DNA of 64,000 nt. Source: Dysgonomonas gadei ATCC BAA-286 (GTDB taxonomy: Bacteria > Bacteroidota > Bacteroidia > Bacteroidales > Dysgonomonadaceae). A model generated the notes under the pieces. It was not told the origin of the DNA. It did no database searches and saw only the letters and a program-made list of their open reading frames with translations. The position numbers were made by a program, and so were the translations under genes. The DNA is taken from contig NZ_GL891980.1 of NCBI RefSeq assembly GCF_000213555.1, positions 310,001-374,000 of the forward strand, read 5' to 3'. Of this stretch, positions 26,263 through 35,126 are shown one piece after another (position 1 is the first letter of the stretch; every line of letters starts with the position of its first letter).

Positions 26263-28158
26263 ATGGACACACTATTAGTATTAATACTTCTGCTTAGCCC
26301 CTTTGTTGGTTTTTTAATCAATCTGCTCGTTGGCAAAAAATTTCTGGGACGGACAATGCCCGGAATTATCGCCACGTCGGCTGTACTTGTCAGTTTTGTT
26401 ATCTCACTTGTATTTTTTCTCCGTGTACTTTCTTCGGGTGAAGTTGTACATGTAGACTTGTTTCAATGGATTGCTCTCGGTGAGTTCACTACAAACCTGG
26501 CCTTCACGCTCGATCAACTGTCTTTGTTATGGTTGTTGTTTGTGACAGGTATTGGTGCGCTGATCCATATCTATTCGATGGGATATATGCACGATGACAG
26601 AAATATAGATCGCTTCTTCGCTTATCTCAATCTCTTTATCTTCTTCATGTCGGTACTGGTAGCAGGAAGCAACCTGCTGGTTATGTTCATCGGCTGGGAA
26701 GGCGTCGGCCTGTGTTCTTATCTGTTGATCGGATTCTGGTCGAGAAATCAAAAATACAACGATGCTGCAAAGAAAGCCTTTATAATGAACCGTATCGGGG
26801 ACTTAGGCTTCCTTATAGGTATCTTTACACTGGCTTATCTGTTCAAGACAGTGGATTACGACACATTGAAAACGGCCGTATCCACAACATCCAATCCTGA
26901 AGCTTCCACATTACTCGGCGTTGCTACTTTAGCTCTATTTGTAGGAGCAACAGGTAAAAGTGCGCAGATACCTTTATATACATGGTTGCCTGATGCAATG
27001 GCGGGGCCTACTCCTGTTTCCGCACTGATACATGCCGCTACAATGGTAACAGCCGGTATCTTTATGGTGACACGTCTTAACTTCTTATTTGATTTAACAG
27101 AAGGTATTCGATTATTAATAGCCGTTGTGGGAGCAGTAACAGCATTATTCGCCGCATCGATAGCTGTTGCACAGACCGACATTAAGAAAGTGCTGGCATA
27201 TTCCACCGTGTCGCAATTGGGACTTATGTTCCTCGCTTTAGGACTGGGAGCATATCATGTGGCAGTGTTCCATGTTATCACACATGCTTTCTTCAAGGCC
27301 TGTCTCTTCCTTGGTTCGGGTTCGGTTATCCATGCGATGGGTGGCGAACAGGACATGCGCAAGATGGGCGGACTAAGGAAAGCCATGCCTAAAACATACT
27401 GTACATTCTTAGTATCTACACTATCCATATCGGGAATACCTCTCTTTGCAGGTTTCTTCTCGAAAGACGAAATAATGCTGACAGCTTTCGAGCATAACAA
27501 GATACTATGGATACTCGGCGCTTTGGCATCACTGCTGACAGCCTTCTATATGTTCAGGGTACTGTACCTGACATTCTTCGGAAAATTCAGAGGAACAGAA
27601 GAACAGAAGCATCATTTGCATGAGTCACCGAATACAATGACAATGCCATTAATCATATTAGGATTCTTAGCTGTATTCGGCGGAGTTATCAGCCTTCCTT
27701 CTTTCCTTGGTGTTCATAGCTGGTTAAACGGATTTCTTGCTCCGATACTGCCAAGCGCAACAGCAGAACATCCGCCTCTGGACATGCAGCTGACAACAGT
27801 GATTATCTCATCTCTGATCGCATTTATAGGTCTTGGACTGGCTTACTTCAAATATATTAAAAAATCGGAAGTACCTGCCGAGGATAATAAAATCACAGGA
27901 TTTGGGAAAGTGCTTTACAATAAATATTATATCGACGAAATATACAATGCATTATTTGTGAAACCAATCTATGCTTTGGCCAATTTCTTCGATAAATATA
28001 TGGAACAATGGCTCAAAGGCTTCTTCAAAGGAGGGGGCGAACTTGTTGAAGCTGCTTCGCCGTACTTCAAGAAGTTGCAGAACGGAAGCCTCGGATTTTA
28101 TCTGTTCTTCTTTGTGTTGGGTTTCAGCGCACTAATAATCTGTTTATTCCTTGTATAA
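26263..28158 (+). CDS. nuoL: NADH-quinone oxidoreductase subunit L
   Basis: A 631-residue antiporter-like proton-pumping subunit with about 16 helices, including the long lateral helix region near the C-terminus. Motifs: FIGWEGVGLCSYLLIGFW (the functional Glu), TGKSAQIPLYTWLPDAMAGP, and LIHAATMVTAGIFMVTR. Followed after 16 bases by nuoM. Confidence 0.96.
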   Translation: MDTLLVLILLLSPFVGFLINLLVGKKFLGRTMPGIIATSAVLVSFVISLVFFLRVLSSGEVVHVDLFQWIALGEFTTNLAFTLDQLSLLWLLFVTGIGALIHIYSMGYMHDDRNIDRFFAYLNLFIFFMSVLVAGSNLLVMFIGWEGVGLCSYLLIGFWSRNQKYNDAAKKAFIMNRIGDLGFLIGIFTLAYLFKTVDYDTLKTAVSTTSNPEASTLLGVATLALFVGATGKSAQIPLYTWLPDAMAGPTPVSALIHAATMVTAGIFMVTRLNFLFDLTEGIRLLIAVVGAVTALFAASIAVAQTDIKKVLAYSTVSQLGLMFLALGLGAYHVAVFHVITHAFFKACLFLGSGSVIHAMGGEQDMRKMGGLRKAMPKTYCTFLVSTLSISGIPLFAGFFSKDEIMLTAFEHNKILWILGALASLLTAFYMFRVLYLTFFGKFRGTEEQKHHLHESPNTMTMPLIILGFLAVFGGVISLPSFLGVHSWLNGFLAPILPSATAEHPPLDMQLTTVIISSLIAFIGLGLAYFKYIKKSEVPAEDNKITGFGKVLYNKYYIDEIYNALFVKPIYALANFFDKYMEQWLKGFFKGGGELVEAASPYFKKLQNGSLGFYLFFFVLGFSALIICLFLV

Positions 28159-28174
28159 AAATTTTTAAAGAAAC

Positions 28175-29605
28175 ATGAATATCGCTATTATATTAATCAT
28201 ATTATTAGTAGGTGCAATTCTTACTTATTTTTCAGGGAACAGATTTGCCTCCAAGGTTGCTATCCTGTTCAGTGTCGCAGCGGCTATATTCTCTGTTGCC
28301 CTATGTCTAAAATTCGGTGCCGCAGGTACAAACTACAGTGCAGAGTGGATAAGCAATCCGAATATATCATTCTCACTCAAAGCCGACGGATTGGCCATCG
28401 CCATGATCCTGTTAACAACGATTCTATTACCCATCATTATACTGGCCGCGCATAACCGCGAGTTTAAGAACGAAAAGCTCTTATTCAGCCTTATCATGTT
28501 TATGGCTTTTGCCATGACAGGGGCTTTCCTGAGCAGTGACGCGCTACTATATTATGTATTCTGGGAAATGTCGCTTATCCCGATTTACTTCATCATCATA
28601 CTATGGGGTAACGGAGAGATGGCCAAACGCCGCAAAGCAGCCATGACATTCTTCCTGTTCACATTCGCGGGCTCATTGTTTATGATGGCTGCAATTATAT
28701 ACATGTATACGACGACAGGCAGTTTCCAGTTAGAAGCATTCTATAATGCCAATCTGAGCAATACGGAACAGATATGGATATTCCTTGCCTTCTTCCTTGC
28801 TTATGCTATTAAAATACCTATTTTTCCATTCCATACATGGCAGGCTAATGTGTACCAGAAAGCTCCGGCTGTAGGCACAATGCTGCTGGCGGGTCTGATG
28901 TCGAAAATGGGGGCATACAGTGTTATACGCTGGCAGATACCGACAACACCTTATGCAGCACAGGAACTAAGAACGGTTGTTCTTATACTCTGTATTATCG
29001 GAGTGGTATATGGAGCAATAATGGCTTTGAGACAAGACGACCTGAAACGCTTTATGGCTTATGCCTCACTTTCGCATGTAGGCTTTGTGGCTGCAGGTTC
29101 ATACGCGCTTACGTATGACGGATTGCAAGGAGCGGTGGTGCTTATACTTGCGCACGGTTTCGGTATTGTAGGGCTGTTCTACTCAGTAGACATAATACAA
29201 AACCGTACCAATACATTATCTATTAGCAAACTCGGAGGGATCGCATCTCATACGCCCAAATTTACAGTAGCATTCTTCCTTGCCATATTATCCTCTATCG
29301 GAGTGCCGTTGACATTTAACTTTATCGGAGAGTTTACTATTATGTACGGTCTCTATGAAGTAAATCTATGGTATGCCCTGACAATAGGCACATCATTATT
29401 CCTCGGAGCGCTCTTTATGTTGCGGATGTTTCAACAAGTAATGCTTGGAGAGCCTTCCGAAACTAAGTTCAGAGACCTGTCGAAAACAGAAATATTCGTG
29501 TTTAGTCTGATCGTAACCGTGCTGATATTCTTCGGGGTATATGTAAAACCGGTAACAGACCTTGTTTCTTCTAGTTTAGAGGATATTGTAATGCATATTA
29601 AGTAG
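28175..29605 (+). CDS. nuoM: NADH-quinone oxidoreductase subunit M
   Basis: A 476-residue antiporter-like proton-pumping subunit. Motifs: YYVFWEMSLIPIYFII (conserved Glu), AIKIPIFPFHTWQANVYQKA, and YASLSHVGFVAAG. About 14 helices are predicted. It has the normal length for the family. Confidence 0.96.
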   Translation: MNIAIILIILLVGAILTYFSGNRFASKVAILFSVAAAIFSVALCLKFGAAGTNYSAEWISNPNISFSLKADGLAIAMILLTTILLPIIILAAHNREFKNEKLLFSLIMFMAFAMTGAFLSSDALLYYVFWEMSLIPIYFIIILWGNGEMAKRRKAAMTFFLFTFAGSLFMMAAIIYMYTTTGSFQLEAFYNANLSNTEQIWIFLAFFLAYAIKIPIFPFHTWQANVYQKAPAVGTMLLAGLMSKMGAYSVIRWQIPTTPYAAQELRTVVLILCIIGVVYGAIMALRQDDLKRFMAYASLSHVGFVAAGSYALTYDGLQGAVVLILAHGFGIVGLFYSVDIIQNRTNTLSISKLGGIASHTPKFTVAFFLAILSSIGVPLTFNFIGEFTIMYGLYEVNLWYALTIGTSLFLGALFMLRMFQQVMLGEPSETKFRDLSKTEIFVFSLIVTVLIFFGVYVKPVTDLVSSSLEDIVMHIK

Positions 29606-29717
29606 CAGATAGTATTTAAGATACATTGTTGAATCATAATTTATTATTGCTGTTTTACATACTAAAATAACAAATAGGTCTGTGACCTTAATAGATAAAA
29701 ATTTAGTCAGATATATA

Positions 29718-31103
29718 ATGAGTACATTGATAGCCATCTCGGGATTAGGAATTATTTGCCTGTTATTAGAGATTCTCAATTTAAGAAAGATCCTTATACC
29801 TGTCACCCTTATCGGTTTGATAGCAGCATTGGGATTGACTGTTACCGAATTTTATCTGGGAGAGTCGTTCCTTGGCGCGGATAAATACAACATGGTGGTA
29901 ACAAGCGGATTTTCGCAAGGGTTTTCCATCTTATTCATCGTCCTTGCCATTCTCATCATTACGATGAGCCCCAAATTCTATCAGGACAAGATGGTAAAAA
30001 TTGCCGACTATGTAGCCCTGAAAGTATTTATGCTCGCGGGAGCTGTAGCAATGGTTTCGTTCGGTAATTTCGCCATGTTCTTTATCGGCCTAGAAGTGCT
30101 TTCCATCGCAGCCTATGTATTGGCGGCAAGTGAACCGAAAAACCTGAAAAGCAACGAAGCGGGTATGAAATATTTCATCATGGGAGCATTTGCTTCCAGT
30201 TTCATCCTTTTTGGTATCGCTCTGGTGTACGGTGCAACAGGCTCAGTCGATATAAATGAAATAGCTGTAAATTCGATGCTATCGGGAATGCCTGTATGGT
30301 TCAGCATCGGCTTTATTATGATATCGGCGGGTATGCTCTTTAAGGCATCTATCGTTCCGTTCCATTTCTGGGCACCCGATGTATATGAAGGCTCTCCCAC
30401 CCTTGTCACTGCTATAATGAGCACGCTGGTAAAGGTAGCTGCAATAGGCGCTTTATACAAAATAGTAAGTATCCTTGCCGCAGGTATAACCCCGGCTTAT
30501 CAGATAGCCCTGATCGTACTTTCGATACTGACTATGACAGTAGGTAATATCACCGCAATGAAACAGTCCAATATCAAACGTATGATGGCTTACTCGGGTA
30601 TCTCGCATGCAGGATTCATGATGATGACATTGCTGGCTATAGGAAGCTCTGCCAATACAGTTTTATATTACGCTGCGGCGTACAGTCTTGCCGGAGTGGC
30701 CGCATTCGCTGTTATACTGGGTGTATGCAGAGGTAAGGACAACGAAGATGTTTCCAATTTCTTCGGGCTCATAAAACGGCAACCAGCGATGACAGCAGTA
30801 ATGATATGCGCATTCCTTTCACTGAGCGGTATCCCCATCTTTGCCGGATTCTTCGCCAAATTCTTTGTATTCGGACAAATGTTGCAAACAAACCATCTGA
30901 TACTGGTTATATTCGGTATAATCAACTCTGTAATAGCTGTATCATATTATCTGGGCGTTGCTAATGTAATGATTACAAAAGAACCTGAAACAACCGAACG
31001 ATTGAGAGTACCATTCGAATATAAAGCGGTTGCTGTCGCAGCTATTGTACTCAATTTATTGCTGGGTATCTTCCCTAATCTTATTATGGGACTGACTTTG
31101 TAA
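29718..31103 (+). CDS. nuoN: NADH-quinone oxidoreductase subunit N
   Basis: A 461-residue antiporter-like subunit, last of the operon. Motifs: FFIGLEVLSIAAYVLA (Glu), FKASIVPFHFWAPDVYEG, and YSGISHAGFMMM. The ATG at 29718 is preferred. An in-frame GTG at 29682 would add 12 residues that do not look like a first membrane helix. A hairpin terminator begins 25 bases after the stop. Confidence 0.95.
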   Translation: MSTLIAISGLGIICLLLEILNLRKILIPVTLIGLIAALGLTVTEFYLGESFLGADKYNMVVTSGFSQGFSILFIVLAILIITMSPKFYQDKMVKIADYVALKVFMLAGAVAMVSFGNFAMFFIGLEVLSIAAYVLAASEPKNLKSNEAGMKYFIMGAFASSFILFGIALVYGATGSVDINEIAVNSMLSGMPVWFSIGFIMISAGMLFKASIVPFHFWAPDVYEGSPTLVTAIMSTLVKVAAIGALYKIVSILAAGITPAYQIALIVLSILTMTVGNITAMKQSNIKRMMAYSGISHAGFMMMTLLAIGSSANTVLYYAAAYSLAGVAAFAVILGVCRGKDNEDVSNFFGLIKRQPAMTAVMICAFLSLSGIPIFAGFFAKFFVFGQMLQTNHLILVIFGIINSVIAVSYYLGVANVMITKEPETTERLRVPFEYKAVAVAAIVLNLLLGIFPNLIMGLTL

Positions 31104-31127
31104 AGAAGAAATAAAAATGATATATGG

Positions 31128-31156
31128 AAAGAGCAGGCCGGACAGTCTGCTCTTTT
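31128..31156. terminator. Terminator of the nuo operon, bidirectional
   Basis: A 9-bp stem AAAGAGCAG / CTGCTCTTT with a 10-base loop and flanking A and T runs. It lies between nuoN (plus) and the convergent XRE gene (minus). Confidence 0.8.
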
Positions 31157-31160
31157 CAGT

Positions 31161-31361
31161 TTATGTAAATTCAAATATGTCCTCTATCGGTGCTTTAAGG
31201 ACTCTGGATATATCAATTCCCAGTTTGAGAGACGGGTTATACTTGCCTGCTTCGAGACGAATAATCGTTTCACGGCGGACATTTACTTTCTCAGCCAGTT
31301 CTTCCTGTGTGAGACCTGCCAATATACGGTATTCCTTGAGATGACTTATAAATTCCGGCAT
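31161..31361 (-). CDS. Small XRE-family HTH regulator
   Basis: A regulator of about 66 residues consisting only of a Cro/CI-type helix-turn-helix: LKEYRILAGLTQEELAEKV then VRRETIIRLEAGKYNPSL, ending in IEDIFEF. The ATG at 31361 starts just before the domain. ATGs at 31382 and 31403 would add a tail overlapping the upstream gene. It follows a small membrane-protein gene by 4 bases. Such XRE-plus-membrane-protein pairs are common; the regulator likely binds the two palindromes upstream of the pair and represses it. Confidence 0.88.
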   Translation of the reverse strand: MPEFISHLKEYRILAGLTQEELAEKVNVRRETIIRLEAGKYNPSLKLGIDISRVLKAPIEDIFEFT

Positions 31362-31365
31362 CGGG

Positions 31366-31743
31366 TTAGGTATAACGCTCATAATAAAAGAAAGCACTAA
31401 CATACGTTATAGTAAATCCTGCAACCCCAAAAGCACTTACCACAATAAAGAAAATGGAAGTCACTGGGAAATAGGCAGGGACAAGACCTATCACAAATAG
31501 AGTCAGAAAGGGTATTCTACTTGCCATTGTAACCGCCTTTTTATGATTTTCCAGCATTCTCTCGTCTTGTCTTTGCCTGATTATATAATTTAAGAAATAA
31601 TAGGCAAAGAAAGCAAAATATGAAAATAAAAATAACTTACTCACATCTCCTGTCTTAAAATAATCCAAGCCTTGAAAGCCTATAATTCCTAATATCCACA
31701 TCCATTTGGCCGGATACTTTACTTGCTTATTATCATCTTTCAT
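31366..31743 (-). CDS. Small integral membrane protein paired with the XRE regulator
   Basis: A 125-residue protein with about four predicted helices: WMWILGIIGFQGLDYF, LFLFSYFAFFAYYFLNYII, FLTLFVIGLVPAYF and IFFIVVSAFGVAGFTITY. A charged loop (RQRQDERMLENHKKAV) divides the two halves. It resembles the uncharacterised membrane proteins encoded beside small HTH regulators (DUF2178/DUF3796-like arrangement), but no specific family is claimed. It is co-transcribed with the regulator from a promoter with twin palindromes. Function unknown; signal sensing or stress protection are possible. Confidence 0.8.
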   Translation of the reverse strand: MKDDNKQVKYPAKWMWILGIIGFQGLDYFKTGDVSKLFLFSYFAFFAYYFLNYIIRQRQDERMLENHKKAVTMASRIPFLTLFVIGLVPAYFPVTSIFFIVVSAFGVAGFTITYVSAFFYYERYT

Positions 31744-31764
31744 AATGTTATATATTTATGATTT

Positions 31765-31807
31765 GTGACAAATATATCACTTTTTATTGTAGTGACAAAT
31801 ATATCAC
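31765..31807 (-). promoter_or_regulatory. Promoter with twin palindromic operators for the XRE pair
   Basis: Two identical 16-bp sites GTGACAAATATATCAC (31765-31780 and 31792-31807), each with GTGA-N8-TCAC symmetry, lie 27 bases apart. On the minus strand the first contains TATATTTG (31769-31776, -7 consensus) and the second contains TTTG (31796-31799), giving TTTG-N19-TATATTTG, the standard Bacteroidetes spacing. A repressor bound at both would cover both promoter elements. The start codon is 21 bases downstream. Confidence 0.75.
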
Positions 31808-32348
31808 ATAAAAAAGTTAGAATATAATAGAAAAACTTTATCTATGAATAGGAACCATCAGCCTTCAGATTAGAGTTATTAGTTCTTTGAAAAAATAATT
31901 AGCAGATTAGCAAATGAGTGATAAGTGTAACCTTTGTTACCTTTTTGTAAAAAATATGAGTAGACAAGATACCAGATCAGGTAAAAATACTGTAACCTTT
32001 GTTACTTTTTTAAGAGTTACGATTTACTTCGCCTTGCGCAGTTACGGGTTATAAGGAAAAGAGTTCTTAATTTTTCATTCTTAATTATCAATTGTTTCCC
32101 GTGTTACTTTTGTTACCTTTTATACTTTAGTGAAACAAGTAGAAAATATTCAATTATTCTTAACAAATACGTGCTGTTATTTAATTAGTATACCTGTTAC
32201 TTTTGTTACTTTTTATTTTTACCAGTAAAAAGAATCTTATAATAAATATCTTTAATATAGGATATATTGGCGCTTATAGTCTGTAATTAGCTAAATAATA
32301 ATTTGTAACTTTGAGAGTCTTAATTAAACGAAAAATCTAAAAAAACAA
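31808..32348. repeat. Intergenic region with four GTTACCTTTGTTAC repeats
   Basis: About 540 bases upstream of the alkaline phosphatase gene, with no supported ORF. Near-identical words of the form GTAACCTTTGTTACCTTTTT occur at 31927-31947, 31992-32011, 32103-32121 and 32196-32215, all in the same orientation and separated by AT-rich DNA. The same word recurs at about 49120 (plus) and at 59484 and 59631 (reverse complement). Confidence 0.75.
32306..32313 (+). promoter_or_regulatory. Candidate -7 promoter element of the alkaline phosphatase gene
   Basis: TAACTTTG fits TAnnTTTG, 35 bases before the start codon. No -33 match at the right distance was seen. Confidence 0.4.
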
Positions 32349-33998
32349 ATGAAAAAAGTAAGTGTGGGCTTATTGCTCTTCTTTGTATTTTCGATAACTA
32401 TTTTTGCCCAGCAGCAGTATCGAAGACCTGTAAAACCGACAAAGAATGTCATAGTAATGATACCGGATGGAACATCTATCGGAGTTGTTTCTGCTGCACG
32501 CTGGTATCAGATTTATAATAAGCTGGGTGGAGATAATCTGGCTGTTGACCCTTATCTGTGCGGTACGGTGAAAACATTTTCATCCAATGCACCTATTGGT
32601 GATTCTGCCCCTACTACCTCATGTTATATGACAGGAATGCCACAGCAAACCGGTAATGTAGCTATTTATCCGGTTGCTGATCCTGAAAACGATCTGATTC
32701 CTGTAGATCCGGCTATGGCCTACCAGCCTTTACCTACTGTATTAGAAGCTGCTAAATATCAACAAAATAAAGCAACAGGCCTGGTAGTAACAGTGGAGTT
32801 TCCTCATGCTACTCCTGCTGATTGTTCGGCACATTATTATGCACGTGGCAAATACGAATATATAGCGTCTCAGATGGCATACCAGAATCTGGATGTAATG
32901 TTTGGAGGGGGAAATTCCATACTGACAGACGATATCAAACAGCATTTCAAGAATACCGGCACCACGCTGATTCAGGATGACATCAAAACTTTCAGGTCTT
33001 TTAATGGAAAAGAAAAAGTATGGGCATTATTCAATGAAAGGGAATTACCGTACGATCTGGACAGGGACCCTGAAGTAATCCCATCGTTACAGGAGATGAC
33101 CCAAAAAGCACTAGACAGGCTGTCTCAGAACGAAAACGGATTCTTCCTTATGGTGGAGGGCAGCAAAGTAGACTGGTCGGCACATGGAAATGATGCTGTG
33201 GGATGTATTACAGAATACCTGGCCTTTGACAAAGCAGTAACTACAGTAATGGACTTTGCAAAGAAAAACGGTGAAACAACAGTTATAGTACTTCCCGATC
33301 ATGGAAACAGTGGATTCACTATCGGTCGCAGAGACTTGAAAAGCTATGATAAAGCAACCCTTGACGACTTGTTTAAGAATGTATCGAAATTCAAGAAGAC
33401 AGGCGAAGGGCTAGAAAGAATCTTGCTGAAGTCTAAACCGGAAGATTTTAAAGCGATATTCAAAGAATACACGGATATTGATCTGAACGAGGAAGAATTA
33501 AATCTGTTGTTGAGTTCAAAGAACTATAAAGAAGCAGATTATATGAAGGTCAGCAACAGCGTAAATATGGGTTCCAGCATTATTAACATTATGGATTCAC
33601 ATACTTACTTTGGCTTTACCACCGGAGGGCACACCGGAGAAGAAGTATTTCTTGCAGCTTATCATCCCAATGGAGATATACCTGTAGGTATGAATACAAA
33701 TGTAGAGATCAATCAGTATCTGTGCGCTGCGCTGGGATTGAAAACCTCTTTACCTGAGATGAGAGAAGAGATATTTGCAAAGCATACAGATGTGTTTAAA
33801 GGTATGGACTATACAATAGATAAGTCTGGCGATTTTCCCGTATTGAAAGTAAAGAAAGGGAATGTGACTCTATCTGTTCCCGCCTTCAAATCGGTAGTGT
33901 ACTTAAATAATCAGCCTATTGCACTGCCTTCCGTAGTAGTCTATATAGATAAGAATGATACATTTTATCTGCCGAAGAGCCTGGCCGCTAAGTTATAA
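32349..33998 (+). CDS. Secreted alkaline phosphatase (PhoA family)
   Basis: A 549-residue exported phosphomonoesterase of the classical alkaline phosphatase family, which releases phosphate in the periplasm. The signal peptide MKKVSVGLLLFFVFSITIFAQ is followed by metal-site motifs: VIVMIPDGTSIG (Zn/Mg ligand Asp), the phosphorylated nucleophile Ser86 in GDSAPTTSC, VEGSKVDWSAHGND, LPDHGNSGF, and the late His ligand in TGGHTGEEV. The C-terminal 80 residues form an extra domain beyond the E. coli enzyme core. It stands alone, with a strong terminator behind it. Regulation by phosphate is plausible but no Pho box was recognised. Confidence 0.92.
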   Translation: MKKVSVGLLLFFVFSITIFAQQQYRRPVKPTKNVIVMIPDGTSIGVVSAARWYQIYNKLGGDNLAVDPYLCGTVKTFSSNAPIGDSAPTTSCYMTGMPQQTGNVAIYPVADPENDLIPVDPAMAYQPLPTVLEAAKYQQNKATGLVVTVEFPHATPADCSAHYYARGKYEYIASQMAYQNLDVMFGGGNSILTDDIKQHFKNTGTTLIQDDIKTFRSFNGKEKVWALFNERELPYDLDRDPEVIPSLQEMTQKALDRLSQNENGFFLMVEGSKVDWSAHGNDAVGCITEYLAFDKAVTTVMDFAKKNGETTVIVLPDHGNSGFTIGRRDLKSYDKATLDDLFKNVSKFKKTGEGLERILLKSKPEDFKAIFKEYTDIDLNEEELNLLLSSKNYKEADYMKVSNSVNMGSSIINIMDSHTYFGFTTGGHTGEEVFLAAYHPNGDIPVGMNTNVEINQYLCAALGLKTSLPEMREEIFAKHTDVFKGMDYTIDKSGDFPVLKVKKGNVTLSVPAFKSVVYLNNQPIALPSVVVYIDKNDTFYLPKSLAAKL

Positions 33999-34010
33999 TT
34001 AATATAGTGA

Positions 34011-34049
34011 TAAAATAAAAGGACTGAAAAATTCAGTCCTTTTATTTTA
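34011..34049. terminator. Strong bidirectional terminator
   Basis: A perfect 17-bp stem (34011-34027 with 34033-34049, core GGACTGA / TCAGTCC) with a 5-base loop and A/T-rich outer stem. It lies between the convergent phosphatase and hypothetical genes, and the latter's stop codon is inside the stem. Confidence 0.9.
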
Positions 34050-34571
34050 TCTTCCTAAACTTGCTATGTTTATCGAATCCAGGACGGTTGCCATCTTCCC
34101 TTTATGGAGATAGTACCAGACAGGATTTTTACTTACAGGTTTCACAGTAGCATCCGGCTTATAGAACGTTCTTTCTATATCGTTATCGCAGGTAAAATAT
34201 TCAGCCAGATCGATAGGCTCATTGCCTTTGGATGTTACGATGAACATTCTTCCACCGATAACAAAATAGCCATACGGGTTTTCGTCGGCACGGAACATAT
34301 TGCACCATGAGTTATCTATCGCTGTGACGTCAAAGTAGAGTTGACCGTTTTTCCTGGAGAATGCTATTTTTGTAGCCGGCCATAAGAATCCTTTATTCTT
34401 CCGGAGAATCATACTATGTATATCGGAAGCTGCAAATTCAATAGCTTCGTCTTTCACTTCGATATAGGTCAGAGTAACCTTGTCTTTCTCTATTTTTGTA
34501 CGGGGAGGTGTAGCAAATGTTTGTAATGAACAAAATGTGATGAGGATAAATAGAAGTCTTGCTTTAATCAT
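34047..34571 (-). CDS. Hypothetical exported protein
   Basis: A 174-residue protein with a cleavable signal peptide (MIKARLLFILITFCSLQTFA). The mature part has no motif I recognise. It contains two Cys residues (SWCNMF and YFTCDND) and is rich in beta-prone stretches such as YGYFVIGGRMFIVTSKG, which suggests a small beta-sandwich or barrel in the periplasm or outer membrane. It is monocistronic and convergent with the phosphatase. A TAnnTTTG element lies upstream at 34603-34610. Confidence 0.75.
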   Translation of the reverse strand: MIKARLLFILITFCSLQTFATPPRTKIEKDKVTLTYIEVKDEAIEFAASDIHSMILRKNKGFLWPATKIAFSRKNGQLYFDVTAIDNSWCNMFRADENPYGYFVIGGRMFIVTSKGNEPIDLAEYFTCDNDIERTFYKPDATVKPVSKNPVWYYLHKGKMATVLDSINIASLGR

Positions 34572-34602
34572 AAGTAATATAAGTATATAATTAGTTCCGG
34601 TG

Positions 34603-34610
34603 CAAAAGTA
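34603..34610 (-). promoter_or_regulatory. Candidate -7 promoter element of the hypothetical exported protein
   Basis: Minus strand reads TACTTTTG (TAnnTTTG), 32 bases before the start codon. Confidence 0.4.
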
Positions 34611-34691
34611 TAAAACTTTATTAGTTTTATCTATACTAAAATCAAAATGCTATAAATAGTTAATGTTTTTTTTCAAGTCAAACTATTATTT

Positions 34692-34699
34692 TACATTTG
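34692..34699 (+). promoter_or_regulatory. Candidate -7 promoter element of the RnfCD-like operon
   Basis: TACATTTG fits TAnnTTTG, 38 bases before the first gene of the operon. No clear -33 TTTG was seen. Confidence 0.45.
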
Positions 34700-34736
34700 C
34701 GACAAGGAAATTAAATAATCATAACTTATTAAGAGT

Positions 34737-35120
34737 ATGCGTAATATAATACAAAATATAAAAAAAATAACGCTATTCCTTTTCGGTGTTATTCTCATTA
34801 TATGGGGTTACAAGGTAAATGCAGCGAATAATACAGCTAAAGCTGAAGAAGAGAAAGATAAGGCAACTAAGGAGGTAGAGATTCTGCCTGTCGCTGCAAC
34901 TGAAAAAGAAGAAGACAAACCTCAAACGGAACAGCCTGCAGAACCGCAAGCAAAAGAAGTGAAGAAGGAAACCCCGGTGAAACCGAAAGCTGTATCTACT
35001 GTACCCGCTGTAAAAAAAGAAGTGGAGAAGAAAATAGAAGAAGAGCCGAAGAAAGTAGAAGAACCAAAACAAACAATAATAGAAAAAGCGACTCCGGAAG
35101 AAGCTTCGGGAACCGAGTAA
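34737..35120 (+). CDS. Exported Glu/Lys/Pro-rich low-complexity protein, first gene of the RnfCD operon
   Basis: A 127-residue protein of unknown function. Residues 1-29 look like a signal peptide or anchor (basic NIIQNIKKI, hydrophobic TLFLFGVILIIWGY, then VNA before AN). The rest is almost entirely Glu, Lys, Pro, Ala, Thr and Val, with repeated EPK, KKE and EKA words, and is expected to be disordered. It has no Cys and no heme or flavin motif. It lies 6 bases before the ApbE-like gene and shares its operon. The proline/lysine-rich stalk recalls TonB's periplasmic spacer, but no TonB C-terminal domain follows. The reading frame is open and precisely fitted into the operon, supporting it as real. 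Confidence 0.75.
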   Translation: MRNIIQNIKKITLFLFGVILIIWGYKVNAANNTAKAEEEKDKATKEVEILPVAATEKEEDKPQTEQPAEPQAKEVKKETPVKPKAVSTVPAVKKEVEKKIEEEPKKVEEPKQTIIEKATPEEASGTE

Positions 35121-35126
35121 TAAATA

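Noticed and set aside
31920..32225. CRISPR array
   Set aside because: The GTTACC units are 19-21 bases with uneven spacing (about 65, 111 and 93 bases), and no cas genes are present.
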